Assembly (NCBI RefSeq): GCF_017592335.1
Contig: NZ_JACNMP010000011.1
Coordinates: 50,997 to 114,996, forward strand
Length of the DNA stretch: 64,000 nucleotides
Direction of reading: 5' to 3'
Source of the DNA: Pseudaestuariivita rosea
GTDB lineage: Bacteria > Pseudomonadota > Alphaproteobacteria > Rhodobacterales > Rhodobacteraceae
Part shown: piece by piece, positions 54,162 to 63,807 of the stretch
How the letters are laid out: each line of letters starts with the position of its first letter
Numbering within the stretch: the first letter of the stretch is position 1
The notes under the pieces: model-generated
The model's database searches: none
Told to the model about the DNA's origin: nothing
Seen by the model: the letters and a program-made list of their open reading frames with translations, nothing else
Program-made: the position numbers and the translations under genes

Positions 54162-55159
54162 AACAGTACCAAGTCGTCGGCATCGGAAACGCGATCGTCG
54201 ATATTCTGGCCCATGCCTCGGATGATTTTCTGGCCGAGGCCGGTATCGAAAAGGGCATCATGCAACTGATCGATATGGACCGTGCGGTGGATCTTTATTC
54301 CAAGATCGGTCCGGCGCGCGAAATCAGTGGCGGCTCGGCGGCCAATACCATTGCGGGGATCGCGCAGTTGGGTGGGCGCACGGCCTATGTGGGCAAGGTG
54401 AAAGACGACCAGCTTGGCGCGATTTTCGCCCATGACCTGCGCGCGCAAGGTGCTGATTATGAAACGAAAATGGCGCCCAAGGACGATGCGCAAGAAACCG
54501 GACGTAGTATCATTCTGGTGACACCCGACGGCGAACGGTCGATGAACACCTATCTTGGTGTGACCGAACATTTGCAGCCCTCGGATATTATCGATACCCA
54601 GATGCAGAACGCCGAATGGATCTATCTGGAAGGCTACCGTTTTGACGGCCCCGAAAGCCACGAGGCCTTTGCCAAAGCGATCAGTGCCTGCAAGGGCGCG
54701 GGCGGTAAGGTGTCGTTGACGTTAAGCGATCCGTTTTGCGTGGAACGGCACCGCGATGCCTTTCGGACCATGATCCAGGATAGTGTTGACCTGCTGTTCT
54801 GCAACCGCGCCGAATTAATGTCGATGTATCAGATGGATAGCTTTGACGATGCGCTGGCCCAGGCCGCGTCCGAGATCGACATTCTGGCCTGCACCGACAG
54901 CGAAAATGGGGCCTATATTCTCAGCCAGGGTCAACGTTGGCATGCGCCTGCTATGCCGATTCAGATTGAGGATGCCACAGGCGCGGGTGATCTGTTTGCT
55001 GGTGCGTTTTTGTGGGGTATTACAAACGGTTACGATCTGGAAACCAGCGGTCGCATGGGCTGCATTTCAGCGGCCGAGGTGATCACCCATATTGGCGCCC
55101 GAAGCGAGGCTGATTTGAAAGAGCTGTTCCGCAAACAGGGGATTTCATTAACCCAATAG
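54158..55159 (+). CDS. PfkB-family kinase, adenosine kinase-like
   Basis: Ribokinase-family enzyme of 333 aa. It starts YQVVGIGNAIVDILAHASDD, with SGGSAANTIAGIAQLGGRTAYVG (substrate glycines) and DATGAGDLFAGAFLWG (catalytic Asp and anion hole) near the C terminus. The long N-terminal lid and the two-glycine pattern fit the adenosine/inosine kinase group. ATGA overlap with nth. A nucleoside importer is encoded 4 kb downstream, so purine salvage is plausible. Confidence 0.85.
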   Translation: MKQYQVVGIGNAIVDILAHASDDFLAEAGIEKGIMQLIDMDRAVDLYSKIGPAREISGGSAANTIAGIAQLGGRTAYVGKVKDDQLGAIFAHDLRAQGADYETKMAPKDDAQETGRSIILVTPDGERSMNTYLGVTEHLQPSDIIDTQMQNAEWIYLEGYRFDGPESHEAFAKAISACKGAGGKVSLTLSDPFCVERHRDAFRTMIQDSVDLLFCNRAELMSMYQMDSFDDALAQAASEIDILACTDSENGAYILSQGQRWHAPAMPIQIEDATGAGDLFAGAFLWGITNGYDLETSGRMGCISAAEVITHIGARSEADLKELFRKQGISLTQ

Positions 55160-55215
55160 CGCCTCTGGACGCTTCGACGCGCGGTCGCTAGGCTGATCTC
55201 AAAGGACGTGATCAA

Positions 55216-56079
55216 ATGGCAACGGGCAGCAATATCTACACCTATTTCGAAGGCCACTGGCATAAAGGCGACGTGCCGATCATGCGGGCTGCGGACCACG
55301 GCAGCTGGCTGGGCAGCACGGTTTTTGACGGTGCGCGATACTTCGAAGGCGTCGCGCCTGATCTGTTGGCGCATTGCCAGCGGGTCAATCGTTCGGCCGA
55401 AGCTTTGATGATCACACCCACGGTTGCGCCCGAAGATATGGTGCAGATCGTTTGGGACGGTCTGGGAAATTATCCAAAGGGATCGGCGGTTTATATTCGC
55501 CCGATGTATTGGGCCCTGGACGGTGGCGATCTGGGCGTGGTGCCAAAACCCGGTGCGACGGGCTTTGCGATCTGCTTGGAAGAAATCCCGATGGCACCGC
55601 CCGTTGCTGCGACGACGCTGACCACAACCCGATTTCGCCGCCCGGTTCTGGAAGACAACGTGGTCAACGCCAAGGCGGGCTGTCTTTACCCCAATAACGC
55701 CCGCATGCTGGCCGAGGCGCGGGCCAAGGGCTTTGGCAACGCGCTGGTTGCCGATGCGATGGGCAATGTGGCCGAAAGCGCCACCGCAAATGTGTTCATG
55801 GTTAAGGATGGTGAGGTCTTTACGCCCATCCCAAACGGCACCTTCCTGTCGGGCATTACCCGCGCACGCCACATGAAAAACTTCGCCGCGGACGGGATCA
55901 AAGTGCATGAGGCCGTGCTGACCTTCGACGATTTCAGACAGGCGGACGAGGTATTTTTGTCCGGCAACATGATGAAGGTCACGCCCGTCAAACAATTCGA
56001 CGACACGCATTATCAGGTTGGCCCCATCACAAAACGGGCGCGCGATCTTTATTGGGATTGGGCGCTTTCCGACACCTGA
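55216..56079 (+). CDS. class IV aminotransferase, branched-chain amino acid type
   Basis: PLP enzyme of 287 aa. It starts with YFEGHWHKGDVPIMRAADHG; STVFDGARYFEG follows. The Schiff-base Lys is in VVNAKAGCLYPNNARML, and NVAESATANVFMV and TFLSGITRARHM follow. The family makes branched-chain amino acids (IlvE-like) or uses other donors; D-amino-acid members also exist. AAAGGA precedes the ATG. It stands between the kinase and a UspA gene with short gaps. Confidence 0.85.
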   Translation: MATGSNIYTYFEGHWHKGDVPIMRAADHGSWLGSTVFDGARYFEGVAPDLLAHCQRVNRSAEALMITPTVAPEDMVQIVWDGLGNYPKGSAVYIRPMYWALDGGDLGVVPKPGATGFAICLEEIPMAPPVAATTLTTTRFRRPVLEDNVVNAKAGCLYPNNARMLAEARAKGFGNALVADAMGNVAESATANVFMVKDGEVFTPIPNGTFLSGITRARHMKNFAADGIKVHEAVLTFDDFRQADEVFLSGNMMKVTPVKQFDDTHYQVGPITKRARDLYWDWALSDT

Positions 56080-56148
56080 AGGACGCTGCCGGTGTTGCAA
56101 GCCGGTCTTCTGTGCGTCATGATCGGGCGGCTTAGGGGAGGCCACGTG

Positions 56149-56604
56149 ATGCGCAAATTTCTTGTCATTCTTGACGACAGCCGGGAATGCCTGAACGCCA
56201 TGCGATTTGCCGCCATGCGGGCGGCCAAAACGGGGGGCGGTGTCAAAATCCTGTCGATCATCCCGCCCGAGGAATTTAACCACTGGATTGGCGTAGGCGA
56301 CATCATGCGGGAAGAGGCGCGCGAACGCATCCATGCCCATTTTGAGGTCTTTGCGAAATGGATGCGGGACCGTCAGGGCGTCGATCCGGAACTGGTCATT
56401 CGCGAGGGCGAACCGGTGCCGGAAATCCTGTCTCAGGTCAAAGAGGATGATGAGGTCGGCGTCCTGGTTCTGGGCGCGGGTGTTGGCAACAAGGGACCTG
56501 GCCCGCTGGTCACGCAACTGACGCGCAATTCCGGGACGTTGCCAATCCCGATCACGATTGTGCCTGGCGATCTGTCAAAGGAACGGCTTCAGGCGATCAC
56601 TTAA
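56149..56604 (+). CDS. universal stress protein (UspA family)
   Basis: Soluble alpha/beta protein of 151 aa. It starts MRKFLVILDDSRECLNAMRF and ends with the nucleotide-binding pattern VLVLGAGVGNKGPGPLVTQL and PITIVPGDL. ATG 56149 is chosen because GGGGAGG lies 7 bp upstream (56135-56141); the open frame to 56092 has no such site. A nucleotide-binding stress function is known for the family; the role here is unknown. Confidence 0.85.
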   Translation: MRKFLVILDDSRECLNAMRFAAMRAAKTGGGVKILSIIPPEEFNHWIGVGDIMREEARERIHAHFEVFAKWMRDRQGVDPELVIREGEPVPEILSQVKEDDEVGVLVLGAGVGNKGPGPLVTQLTRNSGTLPIPITIVPGDLSKERLQAIT

Positions 56605-56643
56605 GCCCGTCCGATTGCGGCTAATATTTCCGTGCATTAGCGT

Positions 56644-56660
56644 TTTAGAACTGTTCTAAA
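56644..56660. promoter_or_regulatory. Irr box (iron control element)
   Basis: TTTAGAA-CTG-TTCTAAA, identical to the TTTAGAA-N3-TTCTAAA consensus of the Irr regulator. It ends 2 bp before a TTGACA -35 (56663-56668), with a CATATC -10 17 bp on (56686-56691), so it sits in the right place to control the NifU-type gene. Confidence 0.75.
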
Positions 56661-56712
56661 CCTTGACAGACAGCAGGCTTGCGAGCATATCAGATGCAAA
56701 GGAGATGCACCC

Positions 56713-57276
56713 ATGTTCATCCAGACAGAATCCACGCCAAACCCCGCCACGCTGAAATTCCTTCCTGGTCAAAGCGTGATGGAGATGGGCACCGCTGATT
56801 TTCCCTCGGCCGATACGGCTGACAAATCGCCCCTGGCCAAGCGTTTGTTCGCCGTTCAGGGTGTGACGGGTGTGTTCTTTGGCAATGATTTTGTCACTGT
56901 GACCAAGGCGGATACGGTTGAGTGGGATCACATCAAACCGTCCCTTCTGGGCGCGATCATGGAGCATTATCAGTCCGGCGATCCCGTGATCGAAGGGGAT
57001 CAGGTGCAAAACTCGGGTCATGCCGAACATACCGGTGAAGACAGTGAAATCGTGGGGCAGATCAAGGAACTGCTCGATACCCGCGTGCGCCCCGCTGTGG
57101 CGCAGGACGGTGGTGATATCACCTTCCACGGCTTTGATCGCGGCATTGTTTACCTGCACATGCAAGGTGCATGTGCGGGGTGTCCATCATCGACTCTGAC
57201 ATTGAAAATGGGCATCGAAAACCTGCTGCGTCATTACATCCCCGAGGTGGTCGAGGTACGGCCGGTTGCCGTCTGA
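56713..57276 (+). CDS. NifU family iron-sulfur scaffold/carrier protein
   Basis: Nfu-type Fe-S carrier, 187 aa. The N-terminal Nfu_N domain starts MFIQTESTPNPATLKFLPGQ, and the C-terminal NifU domain has RPAVAQDGGDITFHGF and the cluster motif GACAGCPSS (CXXC). It delivers Fe-S clusters to client proteins. AAAGGAGA lies about 8 bp before the ATG. An Irr box and promoter upstream indicate iron-dependent control. The next gene starts within its end. Confidence 0.9.
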   Translation: MFIQTESTPNPATLKFLPGQSVMEMGTADFPSADTADKSPLAKRLFAVQGVTGVFFGNDFVTVTKADTVEWDHIKPSLLGAIMEHYQSGDPVIEGDQVQNSGHAEHTGEDSEIVGQIKELLDTRVRPAVAQDGGDITFHGFDRGIVYLHMQGACAGCPSSTLTLKMGIENLLRHYIPEVVEVRPVAV

Positions 57277-57712
57277 GGATAACGCAGCGCCCCTGTTAAC
57301 GGGTCGTTGCTATTGTGGTTTTTTCACACTGAAAGCAGGCGCAGCACCTGATACGGTTGCTTATTGCCATTGCTCTGACTGTCGCAGGCTGACAGGCGCG
57401 CCCGTTGGTGCATTTGCGGCTTTCAAGCCGTCAGATATCGATCTCAAGCCAGTTTTGGGTGATGGTGCAACACATAATCCGGGTGTGCGACGCTGGTTTT
57501 GCCACAAGTGCGGATCGCCTATTGCGGCGCAGTTTGATTATCTGCCGGACCAGATTTACGTGCCACTGGGCATCATTGACCAAGCCGACGCGCTTGCACC
57601 TCAAATACACTGCTACTGGCAAAATCGATTATCTTGGTTGCAACTTGAAGACAGTCTTGAGAAATCAGAACGAAGTGCGCGCACGACCTTAATACAAAGC
57701 CTTCGCCCATAA
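57266..57712 (+). CDS. GFA family (glutathione-dependent formaldehyde-activating-like) protein
   Basis: Zinc-binding protein of 148 aa. Metal-ligand cysteines are in GRCYCGFF, YCHCSDCRRLTG and CHKCGSPIA, the standard pattern of the GFA/CENP-V fold. The TTG start at 57266 overlaps the NifU gene by 11 bp. The family is broad, and glutathione-formaldehyde activity cannot be assumed. It ends 8 bp before tsaB. Confidence 0.82.
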   Translation: MPSEDNAAPLLTGRCYCGFFTLKAGAAPDTVAYCHCSDCRRLTGAPVGAFAAFKPSDIDLKPVLGDGATHNPGVRRWFCHKCGSPIAAQFDYLPDQIYVPLGIIDQADALAPQIHCYWQNRLSWLQLEDSLEKSERSARTTLIQSLRP

Positions 57713-57720
57713 ATATAAAC

Positions 57721-58383
57721 ATGCAAGCAAAATCGAATATACTTGCCTTTGATACATCCGCCGCGCATTGCGCGGCTGCTTTGCTTTGTGATCAGACGCT
57801 TGTTTCTGAACGGTGCGAAGCGATGGCAAAAGGTCAGGCCGAACATTTGATGCCTTTGCTGGAAGAACTCTTGCGCGACGCCAGACTGAACTGGCGGGAT
57901 CTGGATGCGATTGGTGTTGGTGTCGGGCCTGGGAATTTCACGGGGCTTCGGATCTCAGTTTCTGCCGCACGTGGACTTGCCATGGGGCTGAATATCCCGG
58001 CTGTGGGTGTGCCATGTCTTGAGGCGCAAGGGTTTTTGGGTGGTGATGAAACGCCTGTGATTTCGGTCAGTGCGGCACCAAGGGATCAGTATTATGCGGA
58101 TCTGATACAGGATGGGCAGGGACGGGGGCCGAAGCTTTTGGCGGATAACGCTCTGCCATCCTATCCGACCAGGGCCGAACCCTATGTTCTGGGGCATCGG
58201 GCCGAAGAACTTGGGGCGATGCACGGCTTGCAGGTGATCAAGCCGGCATTCCCGCTGGCCGAAGGCATTGCGCGTTTGGCCATGCGTCGCATGCGATCGA
58301 CCACCGACCGGCCCAAGCCGCTTTATGTTCGCGCCGCCGATGCAGCACCACCGCGTGATCCGGCGCCTGTGATTTTGCCGTGA
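57721..58383 (+). CDS. tsaB: tRNA threonylcarbamoyladenosine biosynthesis protein TsaB
   Basis: Partner of TsaD in t6A formation, 220 aa. It starts ILAFDTSAAHCAAALLCD, with GVGVGPGNFTGLRISVSAARGLA, as in the family. ASKHA-type fold without an active site of its own. It overlaps rimI by 4 bp, a conserved pairing. tsaC, for the first step, is at 8.7 kb. Confidence 0.92.
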   Translation: MQAKSNILAFDTSAAHCAAALLCDQTLVSERCEAMAKGQAEHLMPLLEELLRDARLNWRDLDAIGVGVGPGNFTGLRISVSAARGLAMGLNIPAVGVPCLEAQGFLGGDETPVISVSAAPRDQYYADLIQDGQGRGPKLLADNALPSYPTRAEPYVLGHRAEELGAMHGLQVIKPAFPLAEGIARLAMRRMRSTTDRPKPLYVRAADAAPPRDPAPVILP

Positions 58384-58793
58384 CGCCTGATCAGTTTTCT
58401 GAGGTGCACGCGCTTTGTTTTGATACGCCGCGTCCTTGGTCCGCGCGGGAATTTGAGGCGATGCTGAAAAGCCCCGGTGTCCACTTGATCGGCGATCTGG
58501 CCTGTTTTCTGGTAGTGCGCGTTTTGGTGGGTGAGGCTGAGGTGCTGACGCTGGCCACACATCCCGATCTTCGCCGTAAGGGGTTGGCTGGTGACCGACT
58601 GGACCAGCTTGAAACGCTGGCGCGATCCCAGGATACCGATACCATTTTCCTGGAGGTCGCTGCGACCAACGAACCGGCTTTGACTCTATACCACAACCAT
58701 GGGTTTTGCGAATCCGGTCGGCGCACCCACTATTATCGCAGCCCCAACGGTGATCGGATTGACGCCATCCTGCTGCATAAGCGATTGACGTAA
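58380..58793 (+). CDS. rimI: ribosomal protein S18 alanine N-acetyltransferase
   Basis: GNAT acetyltransferase of 137 aa. The acetyl-CoA loop is ATHPDLRRKGLAGDRL and the core also has FLEVAATNEPALTLYHNHGFCESGRR. The GTG start overlaps the tsaB stop (GTGA). The tsaB-rimI order is typical, so S18 N-terminal acetylation is the likely role. Confidence 0.88.
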   Translation: MTPDQFSEVHALCFDTPRPWSAREFEAMLKSPGVHLIGDLACFLVVRVLVGEAEVLTLATHPDLRRKGLAGDRLDQLETLARSQDTDTIFLEVAATNEPALTLYHNHGFCESGRRTHYYRSPNGDRIDAILLHKRLT

Positions 58794-58979
58794 CGCCACT
58801 TTCGCCAATCTCACCAGCATTTCAACGCCCCAGCCCGCCGAAAGCGGAAAAAGCGGTTGACCCCCGTCGTGACCTTCGGCCTAAATTGCGCATGATCTTG
58901 TTATACTGGGTCTGCTCAAACGATGGGTCTGTTTAACCTGACAGTGACCCGAACAAACATAAGAATCTGGGAGAGTTTC

Positions 58980-59969
58980 ATGAGCCTGATGAAAAATCTG
59001 CTTGGCGCGGCAGTGGCGGTAGCGCTGACAGCCGGGGCTGCACTGGCCGAGCCTGCGATCATTTTCGATCTTGGCGGTAAGTTCGATAAATCCTTCAACG
59101 AAGCCGCTTTTAACGGTGCGACCCGTTGGGCCGAAGAGACGGGCGAAAGCTTCCGCGAGATTGAGCTGCAATCCGAGGCACAGCGCGAACAGGCCCTGCG
59201 CCGTTTTGCCGAAAGCGGATCGAATCCGATTGTTATGACCGGGTTTGCTTTTGGTGACGCCTTGTCGGAAGTCGCGGGCGATTATCCCGAAACGACCTTT
59301 GTTATCATCGACATGGTTGTTGATGGGCCTAATGTGCGATCCGTCGTTTTCAACGAACACGAAGGATCGTTTCTGGTCGGCATGATGGCCGCAAAGGCAT
59401 CTGAAAGCGGAACTGTCGGTTTCATCGGCGGTATGGATATTCCCCTGATCCGCAAGTTCGCCTGTGGCTACGTGCAGGGCGTCATGGCCGCCAATCCAGA
59501 CGCAAAAGTCATACAGAACATGACCGGCAGCACACCAGCGGCCTGGAATGATCCGGTGAAGGGATCAGAACTGACCAAAGCGCAGATTTCCCAGGGCGCG
59601 GATGTTGTCTATGCCGCAGCTGGTGGAACAGGTGTGGGCGTTTTGCAGACCGCTGCCGATGAAGACATTCTTTCAATCGGTGTGGACAGCAACCAGAACC
59701 ATCTGCATCCCGGTCAAGTGCTGACGTCGATGGTCAAGCGTGTGGATAATGCCGTCTATAACGCGTTCAGCGAAGGTCCGGGTCTGGAAACCGGGCTGCA
59801 GGTGATGGGGCTTGGCAATGATGGCGTCGGCTATGCGATGGATGATAACAACGCATCACTGATCAGCGATGACATGGTCGCCGCCGTGGAAGAGGCCAAG
59901 GCCCAGATCATCTCAGGCGATTTGACGGTGCATGACTATATGTCGGACAACTCCTGCCCGGCGAACTAA
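58980..59969 (+). CDS. BMP family ABC transporter substrate-binding protein
   Basis: Periplasmic binding protein of 329 aa in the BMP/Med (nucleoside-binding) family. The signal peptide is MSLMKNLLGAAVAVALTAGAALA. Motifs are IIFDLGGKFDKSFNEAAFNGA, VGFIGGMDIPLIRKFACGYVQGV and IGVDSNQNHLHPGQVLTSM. ATG 58980 follows GGGAGAG; an in-frame start at 58923 would bury the signal peptide. It is the first gene of a four-gene importer, probably for purine nucleosides. Confidence 0.9.
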   Translation: MSLMKNLLGAAVAVALTAGAALAEPAIIFDLGGKFDKSFNEAAFNGATRWAEETGESFREIELQSEAQREQALRRFAESGSNPIVMTGFAFGDALSEVAGDYPETTFVIIDMVVDGPNVRSVVFNEHEGSFLVGMMAAKASESGTVGFIGGMDIPLIRKFACGYVQGVMAANPDAKVIQNMTGSTPAAWNDPVKGSELTKAQISQGADVVYAAAGGTGVGVLQTAADEDILSIGVDSNQNHLHPGQVLTSMVKRVDNAVYNAFSEGPGLETGLQVMGLGNDGVGYAMDDNNASLISDDMVAAVEEAKAQIISGDLTVHDYMSDNSCPAN

Positions 59970-59975
59970 GCGCCG

Positions 59976-61538
59976 ATGCGGGATACAATTACACAGGAAC
60001 GGCCCGACGCGGCCGTTCCAGCCATTGAGCTACGCGGAATTTCCAAGGCCTTCGGACCCGTTCAGGCCAACAAAGATATTTCACTGCGCGTTATGCCGGG
60101 CACGATCCACGGGATTATTGGCGAAAACGGTGCAGGCAAGTCGACTTTGATGTCGATCCTTTATGGTTTTTACAAAGCCGATCAGGGCCAGATCCTGATC
60201 AATGGCAAACCCACGCAAATCCCCGATAGCCAGGCTGCCATTGCTGCGGGCATCGGGATGGTGTTTCAGCATTTCAAGCTGGTTGAAAATTTCACCGTTC
60301 TGGAAAACGTCGTGCTGGGGGCCGAAGATGGCGGTCTGTTGCGCCCGTCACTGGCCAAGGCGCGCAAGCTGCTGACTGATCTATCCAAAGAGTATGAGTT
60401 GAACGTTGACCCCGACGCCCTGATTGAAAACATCGGCGTCGGCATACAGCAGCGCGTCGAAATCCTGAAAGCGCTCTATCGTCGGGCCGATATTCTGATA
60501 CTGGATGAACCCACCGGTGTTCTGACCCCGGCCGAGGCCGACCATCTGTTCCGTATCCTGAAAGGCCTGAAAGACGAGGGCAAGACGATCATCATGATCA
60601 CGCACAAACTGCGTGAGATCATGGAGATTACCGACACTGTCAGCGTGATGCGCCGCGGCGAAATGACGGCCACGGTGAAGACATCTGAAACCAGCCCCGA
60701 AGAACTGGCCGAACTGATGGTCGGTCGCAAGGTTCTGCTGCACGTTGATAAAAAACCGGCCACGCCCGGTGCCAAAGTGCTTGAGGTCGAAAACCTGCGC
60801 GTTGTCGATGAAAAGGGGGTTGAGCGTCTAAGGGGTGTTTCGCTGGACGTATGCGCCGGTGAAATTGTCGGCATTGCCGGTGTGTCCGGCAACGGTCAGT
60901 CTGAATTGCTTGAGGTCCTGGGCGGGTATCAGACCGCAACGGGGATGGTCCGGGTAAACGGGCAGGACATTGACCTGACCGGCCGCTTTTCCGATGGTCA
61001 GTCGCGCCGCGCCCGCGGCATCGCCCATGTGCCCGAAGATCGTCAGCGCGAAGGTCTGGTGATGGAGTTCACTGCTTGGGAAAACATCGCCTTCGGCTAT
61101 CATAATGACCCGCGCTACTGCCGTGGGCCGCTGATGGACAACAATGCCCTGCGTGAGGATACCGAAGGCAAGATCGAACGCTTTGATATCCGCCCGGCGA
61201 ACTGTTGGCAGACGGCCAAAAGCTTTTCCGGCGGTAATCAGCAAAAGATCGTTCTGGCCCGAGAGATGGAGCGTGACCCCGATCTGTTGCTGGTCGGACA
61301 GCCCACACGCGGTGTCGATATTGGCGCGATTGAGTTCATTCACAAGCAACTGATCGCGCTGCGTGATCAGGGCAAAGCCATCCTGCTGGTCAGTGTGGAA
61401 CTGGATGAAATCCTGTCGCTTAGCGATCGGATTATCGTAATGTTTGACGGTCGGATCATGGGCGAACGCTTGCCCGATCAGACCGATGAAAAGGAACTGG
61501 GCCTGTTGATGGCCGGCATTCAAGGAAAGGCCGCCTGA
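59976..61538 (+). CDS. nucleoside ABC transporter ATP-binding protein (two ABC domains)
   Basis: ATPase of 520 aa with tandem ABC domains, like sugar and nucleoside importers. The first has [16 protein letters not shown] and LILDEPTGVLTP; the second has GVSGNGQSELLEVLGG, SGGNQQKIVLAREME and VGQPTRGVD. It lies 6 bp after the binding-protein gene, and its stop shares a base with the first permease start (TGATG). Confidence 0.9.
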   Translation: MRDTITQERPDAAVPAIELRGISKAFGPVQANKDISLRVMPGTIHGIIGENGAGKSTLMSILYGFYKADQGQILINGKPTQIPDSQAAIAAGIGMVFQHFKLVENFTVLENVVLGAEDGGLLRPSLAKARKLLTDLSKEYELNVDPDALIENIGVGIQQRVEILKALYRRADILILDEPTGVLTPAEADHLFRILKGLKDEGKTIIMITHKLREIMEITDTVSVMRRGEMTATVKTSETSPEELAELMVGRKVLLHVDKKPATPGAKVLEVENLRVVDEKGVERLRGVSLDVCAGEIVGIAGVSGNGQSELLEVLGGYQTATGMVRVNGQDIDLTGRFSDGQSRRARGIAHVPEDRQREGLVMEFTAWENIAFGYHNDPRYCRGPLMDNNALREDTEGKIERFDIRPANCWQTAKSFSGGNQQKIVLAREMERDPDLLLVGQPTRGVDIGAIEFIHKQLIALRDQGKAILLVSVELDEILSLSDRIIVMFDGRIMGERLPDQTDEKELGLLMAGIQGKAA

Positions 61539-62668
61539 TGGATGCAATGCCGAAATGGGCCGACGTCATCCTGATCCCATTGATCAGTTTGCTTTTGGCT
61601 TTCATCGTATCCGGTCTGATCGTTTTTGCCATTGGCGAAAATCCATGGCGCGCGCTGCAGATCATGATCTCGGGCGCGCTTGGGTCGACTTATGGCTGGG
61701 GCTACACGCTTTACTACGCCACGAACTTCATCTTTACGGGCCTTGCGGTGGCTGTCGCGTTTCAGGCGCGGTTGTTCAATATCGGGGGCGAGGGGCAGGC
61801 GACACTGGGCGGCCTGGGTGTCGCGATGGTCTGCCTTTATATCCCCTTCCCGCACTGGGCGATGGCGCTGCCCGTCGCCGTTTTGGGCGCGGCTTTGTTC
61901 GGCGCACTTTGGGCCACGATCCCGGCCTATCTGCAGGCGCGCCGCGGCAGCCACATCGTGATCACGACGATCATGTTCAACTTTATCGGCGCGGCGTTCC
62001 TGAACTATCTGCTGGTCGAGGTGCTGCGCCCGCCAACATCAATGAACCCTGCAACTGCACGGTTTCCAGAAGCGACCAACCTTCCTACATTACATGATGT
62101 TCTGGCCGTTTTCGATATTTCGTTTTCACGTGCAGCCCCCGCGAATGTGGCTTTTTTCGTGGCTATTCTGGCCTGCTTTGCGGTTTGGGTTCTGATTTGG
62201 CGCACGCGCCTGGGATATCAGATTCGGGCATATGGAAACTCTGAATCGGCAGCGATTTATGCAGGGATCTCTCCTGAAAAGATCATCATGATCGTCATGC
62301 TGATCTCGGGCGGACTGGCCGGTATGATGGCCATCAACAACGTCATGGGCGAGGCCGAGCGCCTGATCCAGAACGCGACCGAAGGCGCGGGGTTCATAGG
62401 CATCGCCGTCGCCCTGATGGGCCGGTCGCATCCCATCGGCGTCTTTCTGGCAGCACTTCTGTTCGGCTTCCTGTATCAGGGCGGCGCCGAACTGGCCCTG
62501 ACCACGCGAATTCCGGCCGATCTGATCGTGGTCATTCAGGCCCTGGTCATCCTGTTCACAGGCGCGCTGGACAATATGGTGCGCGCACCGCTCAAGGCGC
62601 TGTTTCTCAGCTTTCGGCCGCCCGAAGGTCCGAAGCCCGAGCGTAAAACGACAAGCCCTGCGGAGTAG
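61538..62668 (+). CDS. nucleoside ABC transporter permease 1
   Basis: Integral membrane protein of 376 aa with about nine helices, of the BPD_transp_2 family. Marks are FNIGGEGQATLGGLG, RGSHIVITTIMFNFIG, RAYGNSESAAIYAGIS and ATEGAGFIGIAVALMGRSHP. It pairs with the next gene to form the membrane channel. It is translationally coupled to the ATPase. Confidence 0.9.
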   Translation: MDAMPKWADVILIPLISLLLAFIVSGLIVFAIGENPWRALQIMISGALGSTYGWGYTLYYATNFIFTGLAVAVAFQARLFNIGGEGQATLGGLGVAMVCLYIPFPHWAMALPVAVLGAALFGALWATIPAYLQARRGSHIVITTIMFNFIGAAFLNYLLVEVLRPPTSMNPATARFPEATNLPTLHDVLAVFDISFSRAAPANVAFFVAILACFAVWVLIWRTRLGYQIRAYGNSESAAIYAGISPEKIIMIVMLISGGLAGMMAINNVMGEAERLIQNATEGAGFIGIAVALMGRSHPIGVFLAALLFGFLYQGGAELALTTRIPADLIVVIQALVILFTGALDNMVRAPLKALFLSFRPPEGPKPERKTTSPAE

Positions 62669-62671
62669 AAG

Positions 62672-63802
62672 ATGGGTTTTTTCGAGATATTCGACATCAG
62701 TCTGCAGGTCTTCGATTCCACCATCCGCCTAGCCACGCCGCTTTTGCTGGCCTGCCTGGCCGGGCTGTTTTCGGAACGCGCGGGCATTTTCGACATTGGG
62801 CTGGAAGGCAAGATGCTGATCGCAGCCTTTATGTCGGCCGCTGTGGCCTATGTCAGCGGATCGGCCTGGGTTGGGCTGCTGGCGGGGATTGGCGCATCGA
62901 TGGCGTTCGCGCTGATCCACGGGCTGGCCTCGATCACCTTTCGCGGCAACCAACTGATTTCCGGCGTGGCGATCAATATGCTGGCGCTTGGGGTTACGGC
63001 CCTGATGGCATTGGCCTGGTTTTCGCAGGGCGGACGCACGCCAACACTGCTTGGCGGGGCGCGCTTTCAGAACCTGACGCTGCCTTTCGCCGAAACGCTA
63101 TCGGGCGTACCGATCCTGGGTCCGATTTATGCCGAATTGATCTCGGGCCATTCGATCCTGGTCTATATCGCGCTGGCGATGGTGCCGCTGACATGGTGGG
63201 TGCTGTACCGCACGCGCTTCGGGTTACGTCTGCGGGCCGTCGGGGAAAATCCGGCGGCGGTGGATACGGCTGGTATCTCGGTCGTCTTCCTGCGCTATGC
63301 GGCGGTCGCGATCTGCGGGGTGCTGTGCGGGATTGCAGGTACGTACTTGTCCACGGCTATTCAGGCGGGCTTTACCGAAGGAATGACCGCGAACCGCGGT
63401 TTCATCGCGCTGGCCGCCCTGATCTTTGCGAAATGGAGACCATGGTACGCGCTGAGCGCCTGTTTACTATTCGGCTTCTTTTTTGCGATCGACAACAGGT
63501 TCCAGAACATCACGATGTATTCCTGGCTGGCGATCTTCGCGCTGTTCGCGATTGCCGCGGCCCTGATCTTTGCCGCGCGCAAGTCCCGTTTGGACATGGC
63601 GGTTCTGGGTGGGTTTGGCGTGATACTAGCGGGCCTTGGCACGGCGCTTTGGCTGGGTGTTGGCCTGGACGGAACGATTGTGCTGCCTGTGCAGTTGATG
63701 CAATCGCTGCCCTATATCCTGACCGTTGTTATTCTGGCCGGGTTTGTGGGCAAGGCCATCCCGCCGCGAGCGGGTGGTGAGCCTTATGTGAAAGAACGGT
63801 AG
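62672..63802 (+). CDS. nucleoside ABC transporter permease 2
   Basis: Second BPD_transp_2 permease, 376 aa. Marks are FDIGLEGKMLIAAFMSA, TFRGNQLISGVAINMLALG, LRAVGENPAAVDTAGISV and ANRGFIALAALIFAKWRP. It starts 3 bp after the previous stop. Its stop is followed by the hairpin repeat at 63808, which may end the transcript. Confidence 0.9.
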   Translation: MGFFEIFDISLQVFDSTIRLATPLLLACLAGLFSERAGIFDIGLEGKMLIAAFMSAAVAYVSGSAWVGLLAGIGASMAFALIHGLASITFRGNQLISGVAINMLALGVTALMALAWFSQGGRTPTLLGGARFQNLTLPFAETLSGVPILGPIYAELISGHSILVYIALAMVPLTWWVLYRTRFGLRLRAVGENPAAVDTAGISVVFLRYAAVAICGVLCGIAGTYLSTAIQAGFTEGMTANRGFIALAALIFAKWRPWYALSACLLFGFFFAIDNRFQNITMYSWLAIFALFAIAAALIFAARKSRLDMAVLGGFGVILAGLGTALWLGVGLDGTIVLPVQLMQSLPYILTVVILAGFVGKAIPPRAGGEPYVKER

Positions 63803-63807
63803 GGCTA

